Shown: positions 16,996 through 26,370 of the stretch, piece after piece
Position numbering within the stretch: the first letter of the stretch is position 1
How the letters are laid out: every line of letters begins with the position of its first letter
Source of the DNA: an uncultured Olsenella sp.
GTDB lineage: Bacteria > Actinomycetota > Coriobacteriia > Coriobacteriales > Atopobiaceae
Direction: 5' to 3'
Assembly (NCBI GenBank): GCA_900314535.1
Contig: OMVT01000012.1
Coordinates: 1-64,000 of the forward strand
DNA: 64,000 nt
Notes under the pieces: model-generated
Told to the model about the DNA's origin: nothing
Database searches by the model: none
The model's input: the letters and a program-made list of their open reading frames with translations, nothing else
Position numbers and translations under genes: made by a program

Positions 16996-17904
16996 ATGGC
17001 AGAGGAGAAGATAAACGAGCATCCGGCACGGCCTGTGCTGGTGCGCGGCATCCTGATCACGCTTGCAGGAGCGGCGCTCTGGGGAATGAACGGCACGATT
17101 GCCAAGGTCCTCATGGAGCGCTATGAGGCGGATCCGCTCTGGATCGCGTGCTTCCGGCAGCTTGGCAGCTGTGTGCTCTTCCTGCTTGCGGCCCATATCG
17201 CGCAGAAGGGGAGGGTCGGCGAGCTTGTGCATGATCGGCAGGCGCTCAAGGGCGTCTTCGGCGTGGCGCTCGGATCCTTCCTGCTTTCCCAGGTTGCCTA
17301 CCTCATGGCCATCAAATGGACGAACTCCGGCACGGCAACAGTTCTCCAGAGCCTGCAGATGCTCATCTGCCTTGCCTATGTCTGTGTGAAGGTGAGAAGG
17401 CGACCGAGGAGGCGCGAGCTTCTGGGGACTGCCCTGGCCTTGGCAGGCACCTACCTCATCGCAACCGGCGGAAATCCAGGCACGCTGCAGCTGCCGCCTC
17501 TGGGGCTCTTCTGGGGGCTTGTCGCTGCCCTTGCGGGTGCAATACTTGCCATCCAGCCTGCAAAGCTCCTCGCCAGGTGGGGAAGCTTTGCCGTGAACGG
17601 CGTCGGCTTCCTGATTTCGGGCCTGATCTTGACAGCCTTCTTCCAGCCCTGGAACCATATGCCGGCACTTGACGGATTCGGCTGGCTTCTCATCACGCTC
17701 TCGATTGTCCTCGGCACCTTCGGTGCCTACGGTCTCTATCTCCAGGGCGTGAAGGAAGTGGGGTCGCTCCGGGCAACGCTTCTCGGCACGATGGAGCCGG
17801 CCATGGCAACAGTGACATCGGTCGTATGGCTCGGCACCGTGTTCGACCCGGCTACGCTCGTCGGCTTTGTCCTCGTTATCGCAATGGTCTATCTCACCGC
17901 ATAG
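16996..17904 (+). CDS. EamA/DMT-family transporter
   Basis: A 302-residue protein with about ten membrane helices in two EamA repeats (ALWGMNGTIAKVLMERY in the first half, GAYGLYLQGVKEVGSLRATL and GTMEPAMATVTSVVWLG in the second). Such drug/metabolite transporters usually export amino acids or metabolites. SD GAGGGGAGC lies 5 nt before the ATG; a TATACT -10-like element lies at 16942. A second EamA protein lies at 32.6 kb. Confidence 0.87.
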   Translation: MAEEKINEHPARPVLVRGILITLAGAALWGMNGTIAKVLMERYEADPLWIACFRQLGSCVLFLLAAHIAQKGRVGELVHDRQALKGVFGVALGSFLLSQVAYLMAIKWTNSGTATVLQSLQMLICLAYVCVKVRRRPRRRELLGTALALAGTYLIATGGNPGTLQLPPLGLFWGLVAALAGAILAIQPAKLLARWGSFAVNGVGFLISGLILTAFFQPWNHMPALDGFGWLLITLSIVLGTFGAYGLYLQGVKEVGSLRATLLGTMEPAMATVTSVVWLGTVFDPATLVGFVLVIAMVYLTA

Positions 17905-17905
17905 A

Positions 17906-17933
17906 AGAAGCGGCGCCTGCGGGCGCCGCTTCT
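17906..17933. terminator. Bidirectional terminator
   Basis: AGAAGCGGCGCC and GGCGCCGCTTCT pair perfectly around TGCG, between the EamA gene and the converging UspA gene. Confidence 0.85.
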
Positions 17934-17958
17934 GGCATATCTGCTGCTGTGATTCCTG

Positions 17959-18408
17959 CTACTTCACGACGAGCACGTCGCACTTCGAGCTCCTGATCAG
18001 ATAGGTCGAGATGGAGCCCAGAAGGGCATACTTGATCGACGAGAGGCCACGGGCGCCGCAGATCACGATATCCGGCTGGATGATATCGAGCATCTCTTCC
18101 TTCAGGGTCTCGCGGATGCGTCCTGCCTTCACGACGACTTCGACCTTCTTGATCTGCTCGATGCCTTCGGCACGCTTGACCTGATCGGCTATGGAGTCGC
18201 GGAAGCCTGCCTCGAGCGTCGGGATGAGCTCGAGCGGATAGGTTCCTGCCGTCTCGAGCGCGGTCGAGTCGATTACGTGGCCGATGTAGAGCTCTGCATT
18301 GTTGTTTGCCGCCACGATGATGGCGCGGTCGAGCACCTTGTCCTGCTGCTCCGATCCATCGAGAGAGACGAATACCTTGTCGTAGCCGAGATCCTGGAAG
18401 CTTGTCAT
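17959..18408 (-). CDS. Universal stress protein, UspA family
   Basis: A 149-residue single-domain Usp. It begins with KVFVSLDGSEQQDKVLDRAI (nucleotide-binding Asp strand) and ends with CGARGLSSIKYALLGSIST, the ATP-binding GxxG-x9-GS/T signature of the UspFG class, then CDVLVVK. GGAGGTTGTC precedes the ATG. Role in stress survival is by family only. Monocistronic. Confidence 0.92.
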   Translation of the reverse strand: MTSFQDLGYDKVFVSLDGSEQQDKVLDRAIIVAANNNAELYIGHVIDSTALETAGTYPLELIPTLEAGFRDSIADQVKRAEGIEQIKKVEVVVKAGRIRETLKEEMLDIIQPDIVICGARGLSSIKYALLGSISTYLIRSSKCDVLVVK

Positions 18409-18626
18409 GACAACCTCCTCGCACGGGGCGCCCTTTTGTGTCTAGCAGCGCCGGTAACCCTCAAAGGGGCATCTGTTCGTCCTGTACCCCGGAAATGATG
18501 CGCTTTGCGCGAAAGCGGCGGACTTTGCGGCGAGCGGCAGCTTTGCTGTCTATGATGGGTTGGATGAAACGTCAGAGAAAGATTGTGGGCATGCAGGGTG
18601 CGTGCCCTTGTAGGAGGTAGATACCT

Positions 18627-19562
18627 GTGCCCGTTATCGAGCTTCTGAAAGCTGCGCTCTACGGCCTCGTCGAAGGCATCACCGAATGGCTGCCGATTTC
18701 CTCGACCGGCCATATGCTCCTTCTGAACCAGTTCGTCACCCTCGATGTCTCGCAGGACTTCTGGGACATGTTCCTCGTCGTGATCCAGCTTGGTGCCATC
18801 CTCGCTGTCGTCGTGCTGTTCTTCTATCAGCTGAACCCGTTCTCGCCCTCGAAGGGCAAGGACGGAAGAAAGGCGACCTGGCGTCTCTGGGGCCAGATCG
18901 TCGTTGCCTGCCTTCCTGCTGCGATCATCGGCGTGCCGCTCGATGACTGGATGGAAGAGCATCTTGGCAGCCCCTTCGTTATCGCTGCAGCGCTCATCGT
19001 CTACGGCATTGCCTTCATCGCAATCGAGTCCCACCGCGAGCGCAAGGCGAAGCGCCTCGCAGACGAGCAGGCAGCAGAGGGCCATGCAAAGCACTTCGCG
19101 GTCCGCACGTTCGAGGACTTCGATACGCCGTCCGAGCTTGCTGACGCCGATGCGGCTGTCCAGGATGTGAAGGAGATGCCGTGGAAGACTGCCTTCGGCA
19201 TCGGCTGCTTCCAGGTGCTCTCGATGGTGCCGGGAACCTCGCGCTCTGGCTCCACGATCATCGGCGGCCTCCTTCTCGGGTGCTCGCGTGCCGTGGCAGC
19301 AGAGTTCACGTTCTATCTTGCCATTCCTGTCATGGTCGGCGCATCCGGCCTTCGTCTCGTGAAGTTCTTCTTGAAGGGCAACAGCTTCACGACGACCGAG
19401 GCCCAGGTCCTGGGCGTCGGCTGCATCGTCGCCTTTGTCGTCTCGCTTCTTGCGATTCGCTTCCTCATGAGCTTCGTGAAGAAGCATGACTTCAAGCCGT
19501 TCGGCTGGTACCGCATCATCCTCGGCGCCTTGGTCATTGCCTACTTCGCGCTGGTGGCCTAG
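18627..19562 (+). CDS. uppP: Undecaprenyl-diphosphatase UppP
   Basis: A 311-residue integral membrane phosphatase that recycles undecaprenyl diphosphate for peptidoglycan synthesis and confers bacitracin tolerance. The two active-site segments are present: EGITEWLPISSTGH (residues 16-29) and MVPGTSRSGSTI (about 198-209). A GTG start follows TAGGAGGTAGATACCT. A charged insertion of about 45 residues (ESHRERKAKRLADEQAAEG) in the middle cytoplasmic loop is longer than in the E. coli protein. The stop codon overlaps the start of the U32 gene by one base, indicating coupling. Confidence 0.95.
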   Translation: MPVIELLKAALYGLVEGITEWLPISSTGHMLLLNQFVTLDVSQDFWDMFLVVIQLGAILAVVVLFFYQLNPFSPSKGKDGRKATWRLWGQIVVACLPAAIIGVPLDDWMEEHLGSPFVIAAALIVYGIAFIAIESHRERKAKRLADEQAAEGHAKHFAVRTFEDFDTPSELADADAAVQDVKEMPWKTAFGIGCFQVLSMVPGTSRSGSTIIGGLLLGCSRAVAAEFTFYLAIPVMVGASGLRLVKFFLKGNSFTTTEAQVLGVGCIVAFVVSLLAIRFLMSFVKKHDFKPFGWYRIILGALVIAYFALVA

Positions 19563-20800
19563 TGGGAGCTTCTCCTCAACAGAAGAGCGTGCCGGAGCTC
19601 CTTGCTCCGGCTGGTGGCCCCGAGCAGCTGCTCGAGGCCATCCATTTCGGTGCCGATGCCGTGTATCTGGCAGGGCCGAGGTGGGGCATGCGTGCAAGGG
19701 CGAGGAACTTCTCGCTCGAAGAGCTCGCGCATGCTGTGCAGACTGCCCATGCGGCCGGCGTGAAGGTGCACGTGACGCTCAATGCCGTGATGCGCGATGC
19801 AGACATGGCAGAGCTTCCGGCCTACCTTGAGGCGCTCGAAGAGGCAGGCGTCGATGCCCTGATCGTGGCCGACCTCGGTGCAATGCAGCTGGCACGGACA
19901 TATGCTCCCACGATCGAGCTCCATATCTCGACGCAGGCCAATGTGACGAGCGCCGAGACGGCCAAGGCGTTCCAGAGCTTGGGCGCCAAGAGGATTGTGC
20001 TTGCGCGTGAGATGACAATAGAAGAGATTGCGCATATGCGCGACGAGCTGCCGCCCGAGCTTGAGCTCGAAGCCTTCGTGCATGGCTCGCTCTGCCTTGC
20101 CTATGCGGGGCGCTGCCTTCTCTCTTCTGCCCTTATGGGACCCGAGCGTGCCGCATCGCGCGGTGCCTGCGCACAGCCCTGCCGCTGGGGCTGGGCGCTT
20201 GCAGACGAGCGGGACCCCTCGCGCAGGCTTCCCCTCATCGAGGAAGGCAAGGAGAGCTTCATCCTCTCCTCGAACGATATCTGCATGATCGAGCATCTCG
20301 ATGACCTTATCGCGGCGGGAGTCGACTCCCTCAAGATCGAGGGCAGGAACAAGGGCGCCTATTATGTGGCCTGCGTCACGAATGCCTATAGGCAGGTGCT
20401 CGACGGGGGAGAGGCGGGCTTGTGGCGCGAGGAGCTCGAGCACGTGAGCCACCGTCCCTATTCATGCGGCTACTACTATGGGCACCCGGAAGAGAACCAG
20501 GGCGAGCCCGAGTATGCCCGCGACCGTGCGCTCATAGGCATCGTCGCTGACGTGAAGACGGAAGATGGCACGTGCTGGGCAGAGTTCTCGCTCAGGAACC
20601 GGGCCGACGCAGGATGTGCGCTTGCGGTGCTCTCTCCTCATGAGCCGGTGCGCACGTTCGTGCCTGAGCATCTGGAAGCCTGGGATGAGGAGAGCGCATC
20701 CTGGAAGGATGTGCCCTCGCTCGCAAAGACCATGGGGCGCTGCCGTATGGAAGTTCCCTTTGCGGTCTCTTCCGGAGACGTGCTTGCACGGGAGCTCTAG
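19562..20800 (+). CDS. U32-family peptidase-like protein (TrhP/RlhA type)
   Basis: A 412-residue U32 protein. It starts PELLAPAGGPEQLLEAIHFG, has SLCLAYAGRCLLSS and GACAQPCRWGW cysteine motifs that bind an iron-sulfur cluster in the family, and IEGRNKGAYYVACVTNAYR near the middle. Members once called collagenases are now known to hydroxylate tRNA or rRNA (TrhP, RlhA) or ubiquinone precursors; the single-domain-plus-cap length here fits TrhP, which modifies U34 of tRNAs. The GTG start overlaps the uppP stop. Confidence 0.85.
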   Translation: MGASPQQKSVPELLAPAGGPEQLLEAIHFGADAVYLAGPRWGMRARARNFSLEELAHAVQTAHAAGVKVHVTLNAVMRDADMAELPAYLEALEEAGVDALIVADLGAMQLARTYAPTIELHISTQANVTSAETAKAFQSLGAKRIVLAREMTIEEIAHMRDELPPELELEAFVHGSLCLAYAGRCLLSSALMGPERAASRGACAQPCRWGWALADERDPSRRLPLIEEGKESFILSSNDICMIEHLDDLIAAGVDSLKIEGRNKGAYYVACVTNAYRQVLDGGEAGLWREELEHVSHRPYSCGYYYGHPEENQGEPEYARDRALIGIVADVKTEDGTCWAEFSLRNRADAGCALAVLSPHEPVRTFVPEHLEAWDEESASWKDVPSLAKTMGRCRMEVPFAVSSGDVLAREL

Positions 20801-20901
20801 CTCTCCTCTTTTCGCGGAGGAGCGCATGCGCGCTCTTGCCTGTCGCGTGCAGCCATTAGACTTGAATCTTGCAAACGACTGATCTTTCCAAGGAAGCACA
20901 T

Positions 20902-23382
20902 ATGCCTTTGACCCAACGCTCGCTTTTCCAGCCCGACCATGCACCTCAAACGCCCCAGGCACCCGGGGCAACATTCAATGGACCCGACCTTTCTGCCCTG
21001 AATCCCCAGCAGAGGGAGGCGGCGCTCTGCACGAAGGGCCCGCTTCTCGTCCTTGCCGGCGCAGGCTCGGGCAAGACGCGCGTCCTCACGATGCGCATCG
21101 CGCACATGATTGCCGATGAAGGGGTGCGTCCCTGGCAGGTCCTTGCCATCACGTTCACGAACAAGGCGGCGACCGAGATGCGCGAGCGTCTCGCCCAGGT
21201 CGTGCCGGGCGGCATCCGTGGCATGTGGGTCTGCACGTTCCATGCCATGTGCGTGAGGATGCTCCGCGAGGACGGCGAGCTTCTCGGCTATACGAATTCG
21301 TTCTCCATCTACGACGACGATGATTCGAAGCGTCTCGTGAAGTCGATCATGACAAGCATGGATATCGACCAGAAGCAGTTCCCGATTCCTGCCATCCGCT
21401 CGCGCATCTCGAATGCGAAGAACGCGATGATCGGTCCTGACGAGCTTGGCTCCCAGTCGAACTCTCCGCTCGACCAGAAGGCAGCCCGCGTCTGGCGCGA
21501 GCTCGACCGCAGGCTCGAGCGAGCCAATGCGATGGACTTCGATGACCTTCTGCTCAAGGCATATGAGCTCCTGAGCAAGCATCCTGAGGTGCTGAGCAAA
21601 TATCAGGAACGCTTCTGCCAGATCAGCGTCGATGAGTATCAGGATACGAACGGCGTGCAGTATGCGCTCACGAACCTTCTGGCCAGCCGCTACCGCAACC
21701 TCATGGTCGTCGGCGACGACGACCAGTCGATCTATTCCTGGCGTGGTGCTGACATCAAGAATATCCTCTCGTTCGAGCAGGACTATCCGGATGCGAAGGT
21801 CGTGAAGCTCGAGCAGAACTACCGCTCGACGGGACACATCCTGAACGCCGCGAATGCGGTCGTGGCGCACAATTCGAAGCGCAAGCCGAAGCGGCTCTTC
21901 ACGGACAAGGGGGACGGGGAGAAGATCCGCGTCTTCCAGGCAGCAGACGAGCGCGATGAAGGACGCTGGATCGGTGCCGAGATCGAGAAGCTGCACGATG
22001 CGGGCACATCCTACGACGATATGGCGCTCTTCTACCGTACGAATGCCCAGTCCCGCATCCTCGAAGATATGCTCCTGCGTGCCGGCGTCCCGTACAAGAT
22101 CGTCGGCGGCACGCGCTTCTTCGACCGTGCCGAGATCCGCGATGTGATGGCATACCTGAAGCTCGTCGTGAACCCCCATGACGATGTCAGCGCCCTGCGC
22201 GTCGTGAATACGCCGAGGCGCGGCATCGGCTCGACCTCCATCGGGAAGATTCAGGCATTCGCACGCGATGAAGGCATCTCGTTCTTCAGCGCCTGCGAGG
22301 CTGCGGCGACGGAGACGGGGCTGCTCTCTGCCAAGGCACGAAATGCCCTCATGAGCTTCACGCAGACGATCGAGGCGGGGCGCCACTACACAGGCGAGCT
22401 TTCCCAGGTCGTCTCGATGATCGTCGACCAGTCGGGCCTCATCAAGGCACTCGAGGCAGAGCATTCCGAGGAAGCGGATTCCCGCATCGAGAACATCAAG
22501 GAATTCTTCGGCGTCGCGCAGGAATTCGACGAGAGCCATGAGGACATGACAGCGACGCTCGAGAGCCTGGAAGAGCTCAAGGAGGCGGGTGCGCTCGATG
22601 CACGGACAGCCTCGGGCGTCGGGACGCCCGAGGAGGCGGCGCCCCAGGGCGACATCCTGCCGCCTCCGGCATCTGACAAGCTCCCTGCCTTCATGGAATG
22701 GCTGGCGCTCAGGAGCGACCTCGATGCGCTCGGCGACTCGACGAGCGCTGTCACGCTCATGACGGTACACTCCGCAAAGGGACTGGAGTTTCCAGTCGTC
22801 TTCGTTGCCGGCATGGAGGAAGGCATCTTCCCGCACTCCGGACACCAGGAGGACCCTGCGGGACTCGAGGAGGAGCGCAGGCTTGCCTATGTCGCAATCA
22901 CGCGTGCAGAGAAGCGCCTCTATCTGACGTATGCGGCAACGAGGCGTACCTACGGCTCGACCCAGGCAAATCCCAGAAGCCGCTTCGTCGATGAGATTCC
23001 AGCCAAGGATATCGAGCCCGTCGGCGTCGGCTCTGCAGGATTTTCCGGTGTCGGCTGGGAGAAGAGGGGAGACCGCCGCGGCACGTTCGGCAGCGGCCGA
23101 GGCTCTCAGGTCTACGGCGGCCATGTCTTCGGCTCGGTCACGCGCTCCACAAATGCCGGTGCCCATGCGCAGGCGGGGGCACAGCGCGCTCCTGAGCGTC
23201 CGCAGCCGACGCGTGCGGCGCAGACGTCCTTTGCGCCGGGCGACAAGGTCACGCACAAGACGTTCGGTCCTGGTGTTGTCATCAAGGCCGACCGCGATAC
23301 GATCGATGTGCGCTTCGACCGTACTGGCAAGACGAAGAAGCTCATGAAGGGCTTCGCGCCTATCGTGAAGATCGAGGGATAG
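20902..23382 (+). CDS. pcrA: ATP-dependent DNA helicase UvrD/PcrA
   Basis: An 826-residue SF1A helicase with all motifs: LAGAGSGKTRVL (Walker A, about residue 51), DEYQDTNGVQYAL, VGDDDQSIYSWRGAD, QNYRSTGHI, TVHSAKGLEFPVVF and EERRLAYVAITRAEKRL. After a Gly/Arg-rich linker, the C-terminal FAPGDKVTHKTFGPGVV is the small Tudor-like fold of PcrA that contacts RNA polymerase. It unwinds DNA in repair and resolves transcription conflicts. ATG 20902 follows AAGGAAGCACAT. The MscS gene begins one base after its stop. Confidence 0.95.
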   Translation: MPLTQRSLFQPDHAPQTPQAPGATFNGPDLSALNPQQREAALCTKGPLLVLAGAGSGKTRVLTMRIAHMIADEGVRPWQVLAITFTNKAATEMRERLAQVVPGGIRGMWVCTFHAMCVRMLREDGELLGYTNSFSIYDDDDSKRLVKSIMTSMDIDQKQFPIPAIRSRISNAKNAMIGPDELGSQSNSPLDQKAARVWRELDRRLERANAMDFDDLLLKAYELLSKHPEVLSKYQERFCQISVDEYQDTNGVQYALTNLLASRYRNLMVVGDDDQSIYSWRGADIKNILSFEQDYPDAKVVKLEQNYRSTGHILNAANAVVAHNSKRKPKRLFTDKGDGEKIRVFQAADERDEGRWIGAEIEKLHDAGTSYDDMALFYRTNAQSRILEDMLLRAGVPYKIVGGTRFFDRAEIRDVMAYLKLVVNPHDDVSALRVVNTPRRGIGSTSIGKIQAFARDEGISFFSACEAAATETGLLSAKARNALMSFTQTIEAGRHYTGELSQVVSMIVDQSGLIKALEAEHSEEADSRIENIKEFFGVAQEFDESHEDMTATLESLEELKEAGALDARTASGVGTPEEAAPQGDILPPPASDKLPAFMEWLALRSDLDALGDSTSAVTLMTVHSAKGLEFPVVFVAGMEEGIFPHSGHQEDPAGLEEERRLAYVAITRAEKRLYLTYAATRRTYGSTQANPRSRFVDEIPAKDIEPVGVGSAGFSGVGWEKRGDRRGTFGSGRGSQVYGGHVFGSVTRSTNAGAHAQAGAQRAPERPQPTRAAQTSFAPGDKVTHKTFGPGVVIKADRDTIDVRFDRTGKTKKLMKGFAPIVKIEG

Positions 23383-23383
23383 C

Positions 23384-24205
23384 ATGGACTGGGGAGCAAC
23401 GGCGGCATTCTTCTCGCTCGATGCAATCGGCGGCAAGATCCTGTATCTCGCTGTCGTGGCAGGCATCGCCTATGTGATTGAGCGGGCGCTCTCAGCTTTC
23501 CTCTCGCGCGTCTTCGATGCGACGGATATCCCGGCTGCCTCGATCTTTGTGAACATCGTGAAGGCCTTCATCTGGGCGCTTGCCCTGCTCGCGGTGCTCC
23601 AGCCTGTCTTTGGCATCCAGCCGACTGCCTTTGTCGCAGCCCTGGGCGTCACCTCCGTCGTGATCTCTCTGGGCCTCCAGGATACGGTCTCGAACGTGAT
23701 CGGCGGCCTTGCCCTCATGCTCGGCCAGGTCGTGAAGCCGGGCGACTACATCACGGTCGGCTCCCAGTCGGGCATCGTGATCGATGTCACCTGGAGGAAC
23801 ACCCTTCTCACGGATGCGACAGGATCGACCCAGATCATCCCGAACTCGGTCCTCAACAAGACGGCTGTGACGATCCGCTCTGCCTCCGATGTCACGTCCT
23901 GCACCGTGCCGCTCCTGCTCAGAAGCGATGTGGATGTGGATGAGGCGACAGCAGACATCCTGAAGAGGGGACAGGAGGCGCTGGGCGACTGGGCGGACCC
24001 CGATTTCAAGCCGCTTCTCTGCCTCATCTCGTTCGGGACGTATGGCATAGAGGCAAAGGCCATCTTCCATGCAAAGGCAGACCAGAGCTCGCTTCTGGCT
24101 GCCGACAGGGTGGCGCGTGCCATCGCCGGCACGCCCTGGCTTGCGAGGATGGACCGTGAAGTGCCAGAACATGGGTCTGCATCCGAGCAATCTCGCCTAT
24201 CCTGA
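23384..24205 (+). CDS. MscS-family mechanosensitive channel
   Basis: A 273-residue small-conductance mechanosensitive channel with about three N-terminal helices. The pore helix and following beta domain are clear: FVAALGVTSVVISLGLQDTV, NVIGGLALMLGQVVKPGDYI, then ITVGSQSGIVIDVTWRNTLL and NSVLNKT. It releases solutes on hypo-osmotic shock. The start lies one base after the pcrA stop, with AGGG in the pcrA end as SD. LuxS follows 30 bp later, so pcrA-mscS-luxS-mtnN may be one transcript. Confidence 0.9.
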   Translation: MDWGATAAFFSLDAIGGKILYLAVVAGIAYVIERALSAFLSRVFDATDIPAASIFVNIVKAFIWALALLAVLQPVFGIQPTAFVAALGVTSVVISLGLQDTVSNVIGGLALMLGQVVKPGDYITVGSQSGIVIDVTWRNTLLTDATGSTQIIPNSVLNKTAVTIRSASDVTSCTVPLLLRSDVDVDEATADILKRGQEALGDWADPDFKPLLCLISFGTYGIEAKAIFHAKADQSSLLAADRVARAIAGTPWLARMDREVPEHGSASEQSRLS

Positions 24206-24235
24206 GTTCTGTCAGCAACCGTGAAGGAGTTCGTA

Positions 24236-24724
24236 ATGGAAAAGATTGCAAGCTTCACGATCAACCATCTTCTGCTCGAGCCAGGAATCTATCTGTCCCG
24301 CAAGGACAAGGACCCTGAGACGGGCTGCATCATCAGCACGTTCGATCTCAGGCTCACGGCACCCAACCGCGAGCCTGTCATGAACACGGCAGGGGTCCAC
24401 GCTATCGAGCATCTCGGCGCCACGTATCTGAGGAACGATCCCGAGTGGGCAGCACGTACGGTCTACTTCGGGCCCATGGGCTGCCGCACCGGCTTCTATC
24501 TCGTCGTCTTCGGCGACTATAGCTCGAAGGACATGGTGGATATCGTGACGAGGCTCTTCGAATTCATCCGCGATTTCGAAGGGGACATTCCGGGTGCCAC
24601 GCCGCGCGACTGCGGCAACTGGCATGACGCGGACCTGAACGAGGCAAAGTGGTGGGCTCGCCGCTATCTCAGCGAGACGCTTGATGGTATCGACGAAGCG
24701 CACCTCAACTATCCCGAAGCGTAA
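24236..24724 (+). CDS. luxS: S-ribosylhomocysteine lyase LuxS
   Basis: A 162-residue LuxS. The metal site is intact: H55 and H59 in HAIEHLGATYLRN with catalytic E58, and C126 in RDCGNWH; PMGCRTGFYLV contains the catalytic Cys83. It cleaves S-ribosylhomocysteine to homocysteine and DPD, the precursor of AI-2. AAGGAG precedes the ATG. The next gene, mtnN, supplies its substrate from S-adenosylhomocysteine, so the pair completes detoxification of SAH and recycling of homocysteine. Confidence 0.97.
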   Translation: MEKIASFTINHLLLEPGIYLSRKDKDPETGCIISTFDLRLTAPNREPVMNTAGVHAIEHLGATYLRNDPEWAARTVYFGPMGCRTGFYLVVFGDYSSKDMVDIVTRLFEFIRDFEGDIPGATPRDCGNWHDADLNEAKWWARRYLSETLDGIDEAHLNYPEA

Positions 24725-24734
24725 AGGAGCATCC

Positions 24735-25445
24735 ATGGAGGCAATCAAGGTCGGCATCATCGGTGCCATGGCAGAAGAAGTGAACTGGCTCAAGGCCCAG
24801 CTCAAGGACTCTCAGACAACGCAGATTGCCCAGCGCGACTTCTGCGAGGGCAAGCTCGGCGGAACGGATGTCGTGGTCTGCGAGTGCGGCGTCGGCAAGG
24901 TCAATGCCGCTATGGTCGCGCAGACCCTCTGCGAGCGCTACCACGTGACCCATCTCATCAACACCGGTGTCGCAGGCTCGCTCAACAACGACATCAACAT
25001 CGGCGACATCGTCGTTGCGACCGACGCCGTCCACCACGATATGGACGTCTGCAACCTCGGCTTCAAGCCGGGAGAGGTGCCGGGGCTCGATACCGTGGCC
25101 TTCCCGGCAGACCCTGAGCTCCGCTCTGCAGCGCTCGATGCAGTCGCTGCCGTCGCTCCGGAGATCAAGGGCTTCGCAGGGCGCGTTGCCTCGGGCGAGC
25201 AGTTCGTCCGTACGCAGGAGCAGAAGGACCGCATCAAGTCCCTGTTCGACGCTGACTGCACCGAGATGGAGGGCGCACCTATCGCCCAGGTAGCCTACCT
25301 CAACAAGGTGCCGTTCGTCGTCGTGCGTGCCATCTCCGACAAGGCAGACGGCTCTGCCTCTGTCGACTATCCGACATTCGAGAAGCAGGCAGCAGAGCAC
25401 TGCGCAAAGATCGTCGAGTACCTCGTTGCCAAGCTCACGGCCTAG
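24735..25445 (+). CDS. mtnN: 5'-methylthioadenosine/S-adenosylhomocysteine nucleosidase
   Basis: A 236-residue PNP/UDP-fold nucleosidase. Family marks are VGIIGAMAEEVNWL at the N-terminus, INTGVAGSL, the FVRTQEQKDRI loop, CTEMEGAPIAQVAY with the ribose-binding Met-Glu, and VVRAISDKADGSA with the catalytic Asp. It removes adenine from SAH and MTA. SD AAAGGAG overlaps the end of luxS (10-bp gap), so the two are co-translated. A strong terminator follows. Confidence 0.96.
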   Translation: MEAIKVGIIGAMAEEVNWLKAQLKDSQTTQIAQRDFCEGKLGGTDVVVCECGVGKVNAAMVAQTLCERYHVTHLINTGVAGSLNNDINIGDIVVATDAVHHDMDVCNLGFKPGEVPGLDTVAFPADPELRSAALDAVAAVAPEIKGFAGRVASGEQFVRTQEQKDRIKSLFDADCTEMEGAPIAQVAYLNKVPFVVVRAISDKADGSASVDYPTFEKQAAEHCAKIVEYLVAKLTA

Positions 25446-25469
25446 ACGCTTCAAGAGGCCCAGAAGGAA

Positions 25470-25503
25470 GGGAGGCCGGATGCCTGCAGGCATCCGGCCT
25501 CCC
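25470..25503. terminator. Strong bidirectional terminator
   Basis: GGGAGGCCGGATGCC and GGCATCCGGCCTCCC pair perfectly around TGCA between mtnN and the converging nitrilase-family gene. Confidence 0.9.
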
Positions 25504-25524
25504 TCATGTCTATCTGTTGTGACC

Positions 25525-26352
25525 TCAGAGATAGAGATCGGGCCTGCGCTCATCGAGCCAGGTACGCTCGCTGCGGATCTTGGCAACACGGCCGAGGTCG
25601 ATGTCTGCGACAAAGAGGCTCTCCTCGGCTCCTGCCTTGCCGACGAGCGTGCCATCGGGTGCTGCCACAAGCGACTCCCCAGCAAAGACAGGGCCGTCGT
25701 TCGGCTCCTTGCCCGATCGGTTGCAGAGTGCGACATAGCAGGTGTTCTGGAATGCCTGGACGCGCATCTCCCATTCGAAGAGCTCGAGCGGCTCGTCCTC
25801 GACATTCACAGTTGGCACGAGTACAAGCGCGGCACCTTGGGCAGCGCAGCTCCTGATGCTTTCCGGGAAGTGGCGGTCATAGCAGATCACGACACCTATC
25901 CTGCCCCACGGGGTGTCGTAGACCTGAAAGCCCGAAGGGGAGGGCGTGTAGTAGTCGGCTTCGAAGAAGCCGGAATAGTTTGCGACATGGACCATGCGGG
26001 CAGGTTCGCCCAGAAGCGTGCCATCCGGACCTGCCGTGATCGACGTGTCGTAGGCATGGCCATCAGGCCACCTGCACCAGAGGTTGAACGAGGCAGCGAT
26101 GCCAAGAGAGCGGCAGGTGCCGAGGAGCTGTCCCAAGGCAGGAGATCCGAGGTCGGGGCACATCTCGTCGAGCTTTCCGCTATAGGGGCTCTCGTCTTTT
26201 CTCCAGGCAGGGAAGAACGGTGTGAGCTGCGCTTCAGGGAAGAGCACGAGGTCAGCCTCTGCGGCATCGGCCTGCCTCAGATAGGCAATGCTCGCTTCGA
26301 GATTGCCTGCCATCGATTCCTGCATCTGCATCTGTGCCAGAGCGAGGCGCAT
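25525..26352 (-). CDS. Carbon-nitrogen hydrolase (nitrilase superfamily)
   Basis: A 275-residue CN-hydrolase. The catalytic Glu is E40 in DLVLFPEAQ and the nucleophile is C157 in GVVICYDRHFPES. The second member of the Glu-Lys-Cys triad normally sits in an RK-x-H or SKMVH motif; here the aligned segment reads PARMVHVANY, with no Lys. Such enzymes hydrolyse amides or carbamoyl groups (N-carbamoylputrescine, omega-amides). ATG 26352 has GGAG five nt upstream. It lies downstream of the DUF349 gene on the same strand, separated by a terminator. Confidence 0.85.
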   Translation of the reverse strand: MRLALAQMQMQESMAGNLEASIAYLRQADAAEADLVLFPEAQLTPFFPAWRKDESPYSGKLDEMCPDLGSPALGQLLGTCRSLGIAASFNLWCRWPDGHAYDTSITAGPDGTLLGEPARMVHVANYSGFFEADYYTPSPSGFQVYDTPWGRIGVVICYDRHFPESIRSCAAQGAALVLVPTVNVEDEPLELFEWEMRVQAFQNTCYVALCNRSGKEPNDGPVFAGESLVAAPDGTLVGKAGAEESLFVADIDLGRVAKIRSERTWLDERRPDLYL

Positions 26353-26370
26353 AGGGACTCCAAACGACAA

